Of a DNA stretch of 64,000 bases, positions 16,926 to 26,182 are shown in pieces (within the stretch, counting starts at the first letter, position 1; each line of letters starts with the position of its first letter). Source of the stretch: Chitinophaga cymbidii (GTDB lineage Bacteria; Bacteroidota; Bacteroidia; Chitinophagales; Chitinophagaceae); contig NZ_BKAU01000004.1 in the NCBI RefSeq assembly GCF_007992715.1, positions 186,001 through 250,000 on the forward strand, read 5' to 3'. The translations under genes were made by a program, and so were the position numbers. Below the pieces are notes generated by a model. The model was not told the origin of the DNA and did no database searches. It worked only from the letters and a program-made list of their open reading frames with translations.

Positions 16926-19925
16926 TTAGAATGTTACCTGCGCACCAAAAGTGAAGGTCCTTGTGATCGGGTATACGCCCAGATCGCCATAGCCCGGTGT
17001 GAGGCCGGTTACATTCACCACCGTGGGATCAAGCCCGGTGTATTTCGTAATGGTGAATACATTCCTGACGCTGCCGTAGATCCGGAAGTTCCTGATCGCC
17101 TGTACGCCAAGGTTGGGCGACCATCCGAGCGTAAGGTTGTCCAGCTTGAAATAATCGCCTTTCTCCAGGAAGTAATCGGTGATCACTTTACCGGATTTGA
17201 TGTGGCCGTTGCGGGAGTAGGCGTCCGCCAGCAGGTTGATGCCGGGCTCCGCCTGCAGGCCGTAGTACATCTGGTAAAGGTTCAGGATGTCATAATCAAA
17301 ACGTCCGCGGAAGAACAGGCTCAGGTCAAGGTTTTTGTAAGTGAAGTTGTTGCCCCATGCCAGCTCGTAGCGCGGCGCGCCGTGGCCGATGTACGCCCTG
17401 TCGCGATCCGCATTGCCTTCGCTGGAAGCAATGATCTTCTCTTTACCTACCACGCCGTCTTTCCAGATCAGTATCCTGCCTTCTTCATCCACGCCCGCAT
17501 ATTTGTAGCCGTAGAAGCTGCCCAGCTCGGTGCCGGGATCAAGGCGGTAAGCGGGACCGGGATTGCCGGGAGAGGGAAGGTTCTGCAGGTAGCGGAAGTT
17601 GCCGTGGAATTCGTTGTTGGACCAGGTCACCAGCTTTGTTTTGATATAAGATGCGGTGACATTGGTGTTGTACGTGAAATCCTTTGTGGCGGCTACTTTC
17701 CAGTTAGCGGTCAGCTCAACGCCTTTGGAGCTGGTGGTACCTACGTTCACAAACATCTGTTCATGCAGGTAGGCGCCCACGGGCACGTCGTAGTTCCCGA
17801 GGATGTCCCGGCTGCGGCGGTCGAATACATCGAGGCTACCGGTCAGCCTGTTGTCCAGCAAGGCAAAATCAAGGCCGATGTTGTAAGCGACTGCTCTTTC
17901 CCACTGCACGTTGGGGTTGAAGTTGTTACCCGGCCCGTAAACACGCACCCATTCACCTTCATCGTTGAGGTAACGGCCATACGGCGCGTACTTGGCGAGG
18001 GAGGTGTAGCGCGGAAAGCCGGAGCGGCCGGTAACGCCATAGGATGCACGAATTTTAAGGTCGTTGATCACGCTGCTGCCTCTCAGGGCTTCCAGGTTGG
18101 AAATGCGCCATGCGGCAGACACTGCGGGGAACATCCCCCATTTGTTGTTAGCGCCGAACTTGCTGTTCCCTTCGTAACGGAACGAAGCGGTGAGGAAGTA
18201 AGTGTTGTCGAAATTATAATTAAGACGGCCGAGGAAAGCGATGAGCTTTTCCTTGCTCTTGTAGGAATCCATGCCCAGGCGGCCTTCTTCGAGGTTCCAG
18301 CTGCCATCGTCCAGGTTGTTGTAGCCGAAGCCGTCGGAAATGAAATCCATGTTCTCCGCCCAGAAGGCCTGGTTATTGAATTCCTGGTAGGAGTAGCCGC
18401 CCATCAACGCAATATCATGTTTGTCGATGCGCGTGTTGTAATTGCCGAGCCATTCCAGCGTATAGTCCGTCCATTTTTCGCTTTGCAGGCGCGCCCTGCC
18501 CAGGCGGTCGTTCTGCACGGATTCCGCTGATTTGGAAGTATAATATTCCCTTCTCAGCATTTCATGTCCCTGGCGGGCCACTTTTACTTCGGTGCTGAGG
18601 TTTTTGAGGATGTTGAGCTTCACGTTGAGGTCCACGATGGAATAGTTCTGATCGGCGCCGTTCTCCCGCGCCAGGAGGTCCTGCACCGGATTGTAGGTAT
18701 CATACCCCTGCAGGGTGTTATAGTTCAGCGGGTTGTCCGGATCCATCACGGGCAGGGTAGGGTTGAGCTTCACCGCCTGCTGGAAGGCATTGTAATTGGT
18801 GTACTCTTCTTTCGCGATACGCTGCGAGAGGTTGCCGGTAAATTCCAGCACGCCGTCGAGCGCTTTCTGCTGGAAGTTGGCGCGGTACCCGTATTCCTTC
18901 CGTTCGGTGGCGATGTCTATCCCTGTTTTGCTTCTGTAGTTGCCGGAAAGCCGGAAGATGCTGTTGGGCGTACCGCCTGATACGGTGAGGAACTGGTTGG
19001 TACCGAAATTATTGGTGCGGAGCAGCTCGTTGTACCAGTTGGTGCGCGCGCCTCTGTCCGTATCCCGGCCTTTTTCCAGGAACTCCTCGGCAGACAGCAG
19101 CTCGGGTTTGGCGGCCACCACGTCATGTTCCACATAGCTGTCGTACGTAACGCTCACATCGCCGCTTTTGCCTCTTTTGGTCTGCACCAGCACCACGCCA
19201 TTGGCGCCGCGGGAGCCGTAGATGGCTGCGGCGGATGCATCTTTGAGTACCGTGATGGATTCAATATCCTGCTGCGCAATGTTGCGGAGGTCTCCGCCCG
19301 GCATACCATCAATAACCACGAGCGGGCCGTTGCCGGCTTCGAGCGATGCGGCGCCGCGTATCTGTATGTCCGTGCCCCGGTTAGGGTCCGCGGCAGCGGG
19401 ATTGGATACGGTAACACCCGCCACTTTACCGTCGATCATCTGCAAGGGGCTGTTGTAACCGCCTTGCAGGAAGTCTTTGCTGTTAACGGTGGTCACCGCG
19501 CTGGTGAGGTTTCTCTTCTGCACGGAGCCGTAACCTACCACCACAATGTCCGACAGCTGGCTGACAGAAGTTTTGAGTGAAATCTTGATGTCTGTCTGCG
19601 ATCCAACGGTCAGCTCCTGTGTTTCGTAGCCGATGGTGCTGATCACAAGCACAGCGGAATCGTTGGGCACATTGAGCTTGAACTTGCCGTCGCCCCCGGT
19701 GAAAGTTCCGCTGGTAGTACCTTTGATGCGGACGCTCACGTTGGGGATGGCAACACCGCTGTCATCTGTAACAGATCCGGTCACCTGTTTTCCCTGTGCA
19801 AATACGGTTGCGCAAGCCAGGAGAAACAGCGCGGATAAAATGGACGCCCTGCCCGCAAAGTGCCTGCAAAATCGTTTTAGCAACTTGTGCAAATGCCGGG
19901 CTTGAAATTGGGTTGAGTTCTTCAT
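16926..19925 (-). CDS. SusC/RagA-type TonB-dependent outer-membrane transporter, no STN domain
   Basis: Outer-membrane import barrel of 999 residues from the ATG at 19925 (an earlier in-frame start adds 12 residues with no benefit). Signal peptide near 20-45 (ILSALFLLACATVFAQG), a carboxypeptidase-regulatory-like domain (about 48-110, IPNVSVRIKGT), plug with SDIVVVGYGSVQKRNLTSAV and AIYGSRGANGVVLVQTK, then barrel to the final FTFGAQVTF. Unlike the other two SusC proteins of this window it has no STN domain, which agrees with the absence of sigma/FecR genes beside it. It probably depends on another regulator. Ligand unknown. Confidence 0.96.
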   Translation of the reverse strand: MKNSTQFQARHLHKLLKRFCRHFAGRASILSALFLLACATVFAQGKQVTGSVTDDSGVAIPNVSVRIKGTTSGTFTGGDGKFKLNVPNDSAVLVISTIGYETQELTVGSQTDIKISLKTSVSQLSDIVVVGYGSVQKRNLTSAVTTVNSKDFLQGGYNSPLQMIDGKVAGVTVSNPAAADPNRGTDIQIRGAASLEAGNGPLVVIDGMPGGDLRNIAQQDIESITVLKDASAAAIYGSRGANGVVLVQTKRGKSGDVSVTYDSYVEHDVVAAKPELLSAEEFLEKGRDTDRGARTNWYNELLRTNNFGTNQFLTVSGGTPNSIFRLSGNYRSKTGIDIATERKEYGYRANFQQKALDGVLEFTGNLSQRIAKEEYTNYNAFQQAVKLNPTLPVMDPDNPLNYNTLQGYDTYNPVQDLLARENGADQNYSIVDLNVKLNILKNLSTEVKVARQGHEMLRREYYTSKSAESVQNDRLGRARLQSEKWTDYTLEWLGNYNTRIDKHDIALMGGYSYQEFNNQAFWAENMDFISDGFGYNNLDDGSWNLEEGRLGMDSYKSKEKLIAFLGRLNYNFDNTYFLTASFRYEGNSKFGANNKWGMFPAVSAAWRISNLEALRGSSVINDLKIRASYGVTGRSGFPRYTSLAKYAPYGRYLNDEGEWVRVYGPGNNFNPNVQWERAVAYNIGLDFALLDNRLTGSLDVFDRRSRDILGNYDVPVGAYLHEQMFVNVGTTSSKGVELTANWKVAATKDFTYNTNVTASYIKTKLVTWSNNEFHGNFRYLQNLPSPGNPGPAYRLDPGTELGSFYGYKYAGVDEEGRILIWKDGVVGKEKIIASSEGNADRDRAYIGHGAPRYELAWGNNFTYKNLDLSLFFRGRFDYDILNLYQMYYGLQAEPGINLLADAYSRNGHIKSGKVITDYFLEKGDYFKLDNLTLGWSPNLGVQAIRNFRIYGSVRNVFTITKYTGLDPTVVNVTGLTPGYGDLGVYPITRTFTFGAQVTF

Positions 19926-20705
19926 GATGATAAAATTTTGATTGTGAGGATCAGGTAACAAAAAAGGGATGAGCAGAATTTTATTTGATTCCGGTTAGAC
20001 GTGGTTTATGTTGAATGTGGAGAAAATACCCTGTAACGTAGTCTGGTAGCAGAAAAGTCAGGGCATGACAGTAACTGAATGAAAAGTGTTTTTTTCATAC
20101 GCGCACACAATAGTTTAGTTCAGTAAATCAGTTATTCATCGTTCGTGCAAAGTTTCCTTCATCGCTTCCTTCATCGGATAATAAAAGTTTTTTTGACAAA
20201 AGCGCTCCCGTTCCGTTGATCCGTCAACGGTGTCCCCTGATCTGTTCGTCATTACGCAAACAAACTCCTCCTTCCATGGATTTATCAACAGGTTTACTGC
20301 CTGTCAACTGTTGCAGGCAATAAATCTCCCCGCTGAATCATCAACGGCGTCGATCAGTCGATCAATTAATAAAAGTGAATGGCTGTTACTTTACTGGCGG
20401 ATGTCGCTCGATTAGATTTTTAAATTTGGCACTGTTTCTTTTTACTTGTTAACAATCATAACGTTTACGTTCATTTTGCGATACGGTTATTATATCGCGG
20501 TTTTCATGGGTACTTTCGGGTCTTAGTAATGGCTCGTAAAACTATCACTGTCTTCAAAAATAAGGCCAGTTTATGGCATTTCTGTAATGTAGACGCTTTT
20601 ATAGTTATTGTGGGACCAAGGTACATATTTAGGTTGAGTTTTCAAATAAACTTTCCATGATCGGCGCTGCTAAAATTGAATGCGTTTTAGCGGTATAAAT
20701 GCAAA

Positions 20706-20735
20706 AGCCTTGCGGACGGGGCGTTCGGCAAGGCT
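20706..20735. other. Strong intergenic hairpin
   Basis: Perfect 8-bp arms AGCCTTGC (20706-20713) and GCAAGGCT (20728-20735), extended inside by GGAC pairing with GTTC around a short loop. On the minus strand it is followed by a TTTT, so it could be a weak terminator, but no minus-strand gene ends here. Confidence 0.45.
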
Positions 20736-20851
20736 GAAGGATGCAGCGAAATTAGTTGCGTGTAACCGTTCTTCCTGCTGCTTCGCGGGAATGTCGTAAC
20801 TCACCCCGTATGTTGTCGTAATCCCCCATCAGCATCCTTGAAAAATGCTCC

Positions 20852-20859
20852 TATGTTTG
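20852..20859 (+). promoter_or_regulatory. Possible -7 promoter element for the VOC gene
   Basis: TATGTTTG fits the Bacteroidota -7 consensus TAnnTTTG and lies 28 nt before the start codon. No good -33 TTTG is found at the expected distance, so the call is tentative. Confidence 0.35.
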
Positions 20860-20887
20860 CATCAACAAATCAAAAAACACTAAGTAT

Positions 20888-21295
20888 ATGGCAACACAAA
20901 TTTTCGTGAACTTACCGGTGAAAGATCTCAACAAAAGTGTGGAATTCTTTACCAAACTGGGCTACACATTCAACCCGCAGTTTACAGACGAGAATGCTAC
21001 CAGCATGATCGTTTCCGATAATATTTTCGTGATGCTGCTGGTGGAACCTTACTTCCAGACGTTCACAAAGAAACCGGTGACGGATACTTCCAAATCCAAC
21101 GAAGCGATCATTTGCCTCTCCGCGCAAAGCCGCGAGGAAGTGGATGAGATCGTGAGCAAAGCAGTGAGCGCCGGCGCTACTACGCCGCTGGACAAACAGG
21201 ACCATGGCTTTATGTACGGGCATGGCTTTCGTGACCTGGACGGTCATCTCTGGGAGTACATGTTCATGGACATGAGCGCAATGCCGCAGGAATAA
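20888..21295 (+). CDS. VOC-family (glyoxalase/bleomycin-resistance fold) protein
   Basis: A 135-residue protein with the paired beta-alpha-beta-beta-beta modules of the vicinal oxygen chelate fold: VNLPVKDLNKSVEFFTKLGY at the start and a second module with GHGFRDLDGHLWEYMFMD at the end. The glutamate of HLWEYM and nearby histidines are candidate metal ligands. Members include isomerases, dioxygenases and drug-binding resistance proteins; this compact type is widespread in Bacteroidota and mostly uncharacterised. Stands alone, followed by a hairpin. Confidence 0.88.
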   Translation: MATQIFVNLPVKDLNKSVEFFTKLGYTFNPQFTDENATSMIVSDNIFVMLLVEPYFQTFTKKPVTDTSKSNEAIICLSAQSREEVDEIVSKAVSAGATTPLDKQDHGFMYGHGFRDLDGHLWEYMFMDMSAMPQE

Positions 21296-21313
21296 AAACG
21301 GAGATCAATAAGC

Positions 21314-21346
21314 AGCGGGGCCGGTGATATTTACTGGTCCCGCTTT
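21314..21346 (+). terminator. Hairpin between convergent genes, possible terminator
   Basis: A 12-bp stem with two G:T wobbles (21314-21325 with 21333-21344) around a 7-nt loop, followed by only TTT. It sits 18 nt after the VOC stop and at the very end of the converging DUF488 gene. Confidence 0.5.
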
Positions 21347-21704
21347 ACGATAGCTTTTTCCGCAAATACTCCTGCAATACCTGCGCATTGTTATGCGCTT
21401 CATCGCGGGCGGCGTACAGCAGGGTTACTTTTTTATGCTGCCTGATATGTTCGATCAGCGTTTGCAGCGCATCCGATCCTTTCAGCTCCGTTTGGTACTT
21501 TTCTTTAAACGCGGTCCATTTGTCGGGATCATGCCCGAACCATTTGCGGAGGGTAGTGGAAGGCGCAATGTCTTTCAGCCATTCGTCAGCGTGCACGGCT
21601 TCTTTTTTAAGCCCCCGTGGCCAGAGGCCGTCTATCAGCACCCTGAAACCGTCGCTTTTCTCAAATGGCTCGTATACTCTTTTAATATGAATGGTGTATG
21701 ACAT
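21345..21704 (-). CDS. DUF488-family protein
   Basis: A 119-residue protein from the ATG at 21704 (MSYTIHIKRVYEP). It has the family pattern: RVLIDGLWPRGL near 23-34, DEWLKDIAPSTTLRKWF near 40-56, and a closing TLLYAARDEAHNNAQVL. Function of this family is not established; the DGxWPRG and the RD/E-HN motifs are conserved and might form an active site. Its start lies inside the 3' end of the DUF2231-Rieske gene (23-nt overlap), so the two are translationally coupled. An upstream in-frame start adds 17 residues without family similarity. Confidence 0.88.
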   Translation of the reverse strand: MSYTIHIKRVYEPFEKSDGFRVLIDGLWPRGLKKEAVHADEWLKDIAPSTTLRKWFGHDPDKWTAFKEKYQTELKGSDALQTLIEHIRQHKKVTLLYAARDEAHNNAQVLQEYLRKKLS

Positions 21705-22488
21705 GGCTGTCAAGATATATTTTTCCGTTGGATGCCGTGAGCGGATAAACGGCAATGGCCGTTTTCGCAGGCCCCGCGGTCACGGCGCCGGTTTTCACAT
21801 CAAACTGCGACCCGTGCCAGGGGCATTGTACCGTGCCGCAGATCATGGCGCCTCCGGCCAGGGAGCCGCCGCGGTGTGTACAATGATCTGCAAAGGCCAC
21901 GTATCCCTCTTCCGTTCTGCCGATCACCAGCCGCCGGCCATGTAAATGTACCAGTTTCATCTGGTTGATCTTCAATTCATTTTCTTCCGCTACGATCAAC
22001 GGCCCTTCCTTGCCGTCCAGGTACACTTCCTTCCATTTCCCGGCATGCGCGTAGCGCGGGTCTACACCGATCTGGTTGCGGTATACCAGTGTGCCGCCCA
22101 TCCATCCCGCAAAACCCATCAATATAAAACCCGCCAGCTCCAACCCGATGATCACGAAAGGCATGAACGCCCGGTCTTCCCGCAATATCAGCGCTATCAC
22201 AAACAGCACGAGCATGGAGATGTTCAGCAGTGCATGGCTGGTGGCTCTTTTCTTTGCGCTGCTGCGCGGCGGAACGGTACCGAAATAATCGATAGCGCCC
22301 GGAATGGCCGCAAGTATCGCGGCTACCACGCCTGCTGCTTCGAGATATAAGCCCGTTTGCCAGAAAGCGTCGCTTTCCCGGAGCACGGCCAGTACATCGA
22401 ACAACAGGGCGCCGGTAAAGAAGGCGATGGGGAACGCTACAAGCATGGGGTGCATGGGGTGGCTCTTGATGGAGGCTTTGCTTTTCAT
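21682..22488 (-). CDS. DUF2231 membrane domain fused to a Rieske [2Fe-2S] domain
   Basis: Membrane redox protein of about 268 residues from the ATG at 22488. Residues 1-150 form a DUF2231-type domain with a histidine-rich entry (IKSHPMHPMLVAFPI) and about four transmembrane helices. Residues 165-265 form a Rieske domain with both cluster ligands pairs visible: CTHRGG and CPWHGSQFD. The cluster would transfer electrons at the membrane, but donor and acceptor are unknown. It shares an overlap with the DUF488 gene and diverges from the GlxA-type regulator across 145 bp, which suggests that this regulator controls it. Confidence 0.9.
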   Translation of the reverse strand: MKSKASIKSHPMHPMLVAFPIAFFTGALLFDVLAVLRESDAFWQTGLYLEAAGVVAAILAAIPGAIDYFGTVPPRSSAKKRATSHALLNISMLVLFVIALILREDRAFMPFVIIGLELAGFILMGFAGWMGGTLVYRNQIGVDPRYAHAGKWKEVYLDGKEGPLIVAEENELKINQMKLVHLHGRRLVIGRTEEGYVAFADHCTHRGGSLAGGAMICGTVQCPWHGSQFDVKTGAVTAGPAKTAIAVYPLTASNGKIYLDSHVIHHSY

Positions 22489-22633
22489 GAGTGGGTCCGT
22501 TTGATTGTGAAATACAAAACAATCGGTATGCCAGACCGGTTGCGGGGAAAATGTCGCAATACCCCCTCTTATTGCCACAATCGCCCTTTCCCCGGCATTT
22601 TAACAGGCGTAAGTTTACATTAAAAAAGAGGCC

Positions 22634-23605
22634 ATGAAAAAGATCGCAATGCTCGTATATGAAGATGTTATTCTGTCTTCCGCTTCAGGGGTGATGGACA
22701 TGCTGATCGGCACCAACAGGTTGCTGGAGGGCGAAGGAGAGCCCCCGGCCTTTGAAATAACACTGGTCAGCGAAAAGATCAGGAACATACAGCTGCAGGT
22801 CCCCGCCCAGTTCGTCAGCTGTAAAACGCTGGATGAAGTGGGGGAAACCGACCTGATCCTTGCGCCGGCATTCAACGGCGTACCGGATGCGGTGCTTGCA
22901 AAGAACGAAGCGCTCATCAGATGGCTCCGCGCCAGGCACGATGAGGGTACGGAAGTTGCCAGCCTCTGCCTCGGCAGCTATTTCCTGGCTGAAGCAGGTT
23001 TGCTGTCCAACAAGTGCTGTACTTCCCACTGGATGGCGATTGCGGACATGCAGCAACGGTACCCGGATGTGAAGCTGCTGGCGGATATTGTGATGACGGA
23101 CCAGGAAGGCATCTACACCAGCGGCGGTGCTTTCTCATCGCTGAACCTCGTGCTGTACCTCATTGAGAAGTTCTGCGGGAGGGATATCAGTATCCAGGTC
23201 AGCAAGATGTTCGCGATCGATATGGACAGGGTGAGCCAGGCGCATTTTACCGTATTCCAGGGCCAGCGCAGGCATGAGGATGAAGAGATACTCCGGGCGC
23301 AGTCTTACATCGAACAGAACTATCACATGCAGATATCCATCGAGCAGATCGCGGAGCAGACGAATATGAGCAAACGCAATTTCATCCGCCGTTTCAAAAG
23401 CGCCACGCAGAACACGCCGCTGGAATATCTTCAGCGCGTAAAGATCGAATCCGCGAAGAAAGCGCTGGAAAAGAACAACCAGAACATCAGCACGCTGATG
23501 TATGACGTGGGGTATAATGACCTGAAGACGTTCCGCAGTATTTTTAAACGGGTGACGGGGCTGACGCCGCAGGAATACCGGCGGAAATACCGGCGCTCTG
23601 CGTAA
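22634..23605 (+). CDS. GlxA-family transcriptional regulator (DJ-1/PfpI plus AraC HTH)
   Basis: Regulator of 323 residues. The N-terminal DJ-1/PfpI-like domain (about 1-195) starts IAMLVYEDVILSSASGVMDML and contains the nucleophile-elbow-like SLCLGSYFLAEAGLL. The C-terminal part (about 220-320) has two AraC-type helix-turn-helices (ISIEQIAEQTNMSKRNFIRRFK, split here at 20 residues in the protein as STLMYDVGYND further on) and the usual FRSIFKRVTGLTPQEYRRKY. Such proteins bind DNA directly and sense small molecules. Divergent from the Rieske/DUF488 genes; likely their regulator and its own. Confidence 0.92.
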   Translation: MKKIAMLVYEDVILSSASGVMDMLIGTNRLLEGEGEPPAFEITLVSEKIRNIQLQVPAQFVSCKTLDEVGETDLILAPAFNGVPDAVLAKNEALIRWLRARHDEGTEVASLCLGSYFLAEAGLLSNKCCTSHWMAIADMQQRYPDVKLLADIVMTDQEGIYTSGGAFSSLNLVLYLIEKFCGRDISIQVSKMFAIDMDRVSQAHFTVFQGQRRHEDEEILRAQSYIEQNYHMQISIEQIAEQTNMSKRNFIRRFKSATQNTPLEYLQRVKIESAKKALEKNNQNISTLMYDVGYNDLKTFRSIFKRVTGLTPQEYRRKYRRSA

Positions 23606-23623
23606 CTTCTGACATATAAAATC

Positions 23624-23688
23624 GGGGCTAACCAGTGCTTTGCAGCCTCCCAAAGTGGAGGTAATGCATTTGCTGGTCAGCCCCTTTT
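23624..23688 (+). terminator. Two-armed hairpin structure after the GlxA-type gene
   Basis: An outer stem of 12 bp with one mismatch (23624-23635 with 23673-23684) encloses a second perfect stem CCTCC/GGAGG (23646-23661), followed by TTTT. It lies between two converging genes and can serve the plus-strand regulator. Confidence 0.7.
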
Positions 23689-23727
23689 CTCTTACAGGAA
23701 TTGTTTTGATGTATCCTCTGCCGAGCA

Positions 23728-25776
23728 TTAATATTTCAGCATCCGCCGCGTGTATATTTTCTTGCCGGCCATGACGCGCAGGATGTAAACGCCCGCGGGC
23801 ACAGCGGATAAGTTGACCGTTTGTCCGTTCAATATCTGCTGCGGCGCTGTTACTTCCATACCGCTCATATTGTACAACCTTACCTGCAGCGTTTCTTCCA
23901 TAGTATTTTCAACTGTTATTTTCACCACATCACGGAATGGATTGGGGCCGGCGATGAGCAATGCCGGCGTGGCTTCCATGATCTGCGGGCGGTAAGCCAT
24001 GCTGCCGGCGGAAAGCGGCGTGTACAGCTGGCTTTTCGGTACCACTTCTCTTGCCTGTGAGGCGCTGGCCCATTCCAGTTTGCAGTCCGCCCCGCCGTTG
24101 TGCTCGAAATATTCCAGCCGGATGTCGTACTGCTGGCCCGCGGTAAGGCTGATCGTACCGGAATATTCCACGCCCCAGTCATCGATCCATTTATCGATGA
24201 TCAGCTGGTTGTTGATCCAGAGCCTCCGGCCGTTGTCGCTGTTGACGTAGAAGGTGTAGACTTCCGTGTAGCGCGGCTGTATCTTCCCTGTCCAGCGTAC
24301 GGAGAAGCTGTCCGTATTCACCCGGTAATCCGGGGAACCGTTGCCCCATACAAAATTGATGGCTTCATCATCGCGGCTGAAACGGAAGGTGTTAAAGTTG
24401 ATGCCGTTGAAATATTCCGCTGACAGGCCGTCGCCGGCCGTATGATTGATGATGACGGACGATACGCGGTCGTTCCAGTCCCCGCCGATCCAGCCTTGTG
24501 TAGCCGTGCGGGTGGTGCTGGCGCCGGCAAAATTGTCGTGCTCGAACATCTGCACTTCAAACCCTGCGGGAACGGTGAAAGAGGTGATGTCGTCATTCGC
24601 CACGCCACCGGCGATGAGGCCGTTATGCGTATGGCTGCCCGCGGAGAAGCCGCCGGAATAGCCGCCGAAGTTCAGGTGTTTGTAGAAGAACACCTGGTCC
24701 AGCGTGGCGGCGGCTTCCAGCAGCATGATGCCGCTGAGCTGTGTAGAGTAATCTGTGGTGGCGCCGGGTTTGGTCGTCCAGTTGGGATTCATGAGCAGGT
24801 TGCCCGCATTGATGCCGCGGCCGTTCAGCGCCTGCGCGCTGGAGCGGATGGCGTTCTCGTACCGGGCTTTGGTGGCCGCGGGCAGGGCGCCTTCACGGGC
24901 AAGCAGGGTGAAGTAACGGATGAATATTCCTTTGAACAGCCCGCCATCTCCGGCGCCGGTTTCATTCGTAAAGAATACGCCGCCGCTCAGATGGTTGTTC
25001 ATGGCGTATTCCGCGGTCTTCACCGCATCATCAAGGTAGGATTGCGTGCCGGTGACCTGGTAAAGTTCCAGCGCCGCGCCGATCCAGGTGCCGATGTTAT
25101 AGGAGAATATCCACGAAGTGTTGGTATTGCCGGTGGCGGCATCATAGCCATCCCACACCGCGCCGTTGACAGGATCTACGAGCACGCTTTTCTGCCATGC
25201 GTAGATGGACTGCGCGCGCTGCAATGCTACCGCGTTGCCGGTGACCTGATGCAGCCGCGCCGCGAAAATAATGGCCGGGCCGTTGGAGCAGGCGTTGAAG
25301 GAATTGGGCTGGCTTTTATTCCATTGCACGGCATAGCTTCTTTCGGGATGCATGCCGGTCTGGATGTCCGTCCACAACGTATTGGCAACGTTCAGGTAAT
25401 CCGCGTCGCCGGTGTTCTCGTAGGCGCGGAGGCTGGAAATGGCCAGCCATTCCATATCATCATAAAAGTGATTGATATAGGTGTTGCCGTTAGAAGTTCT
25501 GATACCGTTCAGCAACGTTTTCATCCGTTGCAGGTACGTTTGCGAGTGCGTGCGGAGATAGCCGTCCGTCAGCGCATCCAGGCCATTGGAGTTCCACCAG
25601 TAGTGGAAGGTGCTGCTGCCGGAGTTGTTTTGCTTGTAATAATTTCCGTTGGAGGAAATGAAAAGGTTGTGCGTGTTCGCCTGTATGGCTTCGGCCACGG
25701 GACCGTAGACAGATTGCTGGGCCTGCGCAGACAGTACGGGCAGACAGATCAGCATAAGGGTAGAAATCTTTGACAT
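23728..25776 (-). CDS. Secreted GH76 enzyme with crystallin-like, PA14 and T9SS sorting domains
   Basis: Predicted endo-alpha-1,6-mannanase-type glycoside hydrolase of 682 residues. After a signal peptide (about 1-19) a GH76 module spans about 20-350, with the family's adjacent catalytic aspartates visible as D106-D107 in NHFYDDMEW. A beta/gamma-crystallin-like Greek-key domain follows (about 355-440, VFFYKHLNFGGYSGGF and VQMFEHDNFAGA). A PA14 domain covers about 450-575 (LSAEYFNG, YTFYVNSDNGRRLWIN). The last 80 residues are a type IX secretion sorting domain (GPNPFRDVVKI, GVYILRVMAGKK). It should be exported across the outer membrane and act outside on alpha-mannan, fungal or bacterial. No Sus genes flank it. 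Confidence 0.9.
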   Translation of the reverse strand: MSKISTLMLICLPVLSAQAQQSVYGPVAEAIQANTHNLFISSNGNYYKQNNSGSSTFHYWWNSNGLDALTDGYLRTHSQTYLQRMKTLLNGIRTSNGNTYINHFYDDMEWLAISSLRAYENTGDADYLNVANTLWTDIQTGMHPERSYAVQWNKSQPNSFNACSNGPAIIFAARLHQVTGNAVALQRAQSIYAWQKSVLVDPVNGAVWDGYDAATGNTNTSWIFSYNIGTWIGAALELYQVTGTQSYLDDAVKTAEYAMNNHLSGGVFFTNETGAGDGGLFKGIFIRYFTLLAREGALPAATKARYENAIRSSAQALNGRGINAGNLLMNPNWTTKPGATTDYSTQLSGIMLLEAAATLDQVFFYKHLNFGGYSGGFSAGSHTHNGLIAGGVANDDITSFTVPAGFEVQMFEHDNFAGASTTRTATQGWIGGDWNDRVSSVIINHTAGDGLSAEYFNGINFNTFRFSRDDEAINFVWGNGSPDYRVNTDSFSVRWTGKIQPRYTEVYTFYVNSDNGRRLWINNQLIIDKWIDDWGVEYSGTISLTAGQQYDIRLEYFEHNGGADCKLEWASASQAREVVPKSQLYTPLSAGSMAYRPQIMEATPALLIAGPNPFRDVVKITVENTMEETLQVRLYNMSGMEVTAPQQILNGQTVNLSAVPAGVYILRVMAGKKIYTRRMLKY

Positions 25777-25965
25777 ACGTGTAGAATTAGTGGAATGAGA
25801 GATAACTGACGGGTTAAAAAAGGTTCTTCAAACAAACTGCACGGGGCGGGCATTTTTCATTGGAACGGGCCTCATATCTGTACGTGGAATGCCGTATCTA
25901 AATATAAAAAATAATTCCGTCATTTGGCATGGTTTTCCCACTTTTTACCGGAAAACGGTATTGTT

Positions 25966-26142
25966 ATGAAAACATCCAATCAGCAGAACAAACAGCCGAA
26001 ACAGGGGATGGCGCATACGCCGAGGCCGGAGATCAGGGATAACCTGGACAGCCGGAAGAATGAGGAGCAGGACGGTAAGGGCGATGATACTACGCACAAC
26101 AAAAAGGTGCTGAAAAACGACAAGCTGAAGAAAAAATCCTGA
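25966..26142 (+). CDS. Small basic hydrophilic protein of unknown function
   Basis: A 58-residue protein from the ATG at 25966 (MKTSNQQNKQPKQG). Almost no hydrophobic residues; Lys, Asn, Gln, Asp and Glu dominate, so it is probably intrinsically disordered. A strong terminator follows directly, which supports a transcribed gene. Similar short KQNK-rich proteins occur in Bacteroidota, without known function. An earlier in-frame ATG would add 14 residues. Confidence 0.6.
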   Translation: MKTSNQQNKQPKQGMAHTPRPEIRDNLDSRKNEEQDGKGDDTTHNKKVLKNDKLKKKS

Positions 26143-26182
26143 AGAAGCAGCAAAATGGGGAATCTCTTCCCCGGATTGCTAT

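Larger units (their letters stand above)
19926..20887. other. Gene-free intergenic region of about 0.96 kb
   Basis: No convincing reading frame on either strand; the longest candidate (about 61 codons) has no family resemblance. The sequence is AT-richer than its surroundings. It holds a perfect 7-bp hairpin at 20213-20230, an 8-bp hairpin extended by four more pairs at 20706-20735 and a possible -7 box at 20852. It presumably contains the leader of the SusC gene on the minus strand, though no TAnnTTTG box could be found there. Confidence 0.6.

Noticed and set aside
20230..20415. Possible 61-residue protein in the gene-free region
   Set aside because: No recognisable domain, no good start context and no supporting neighbour.
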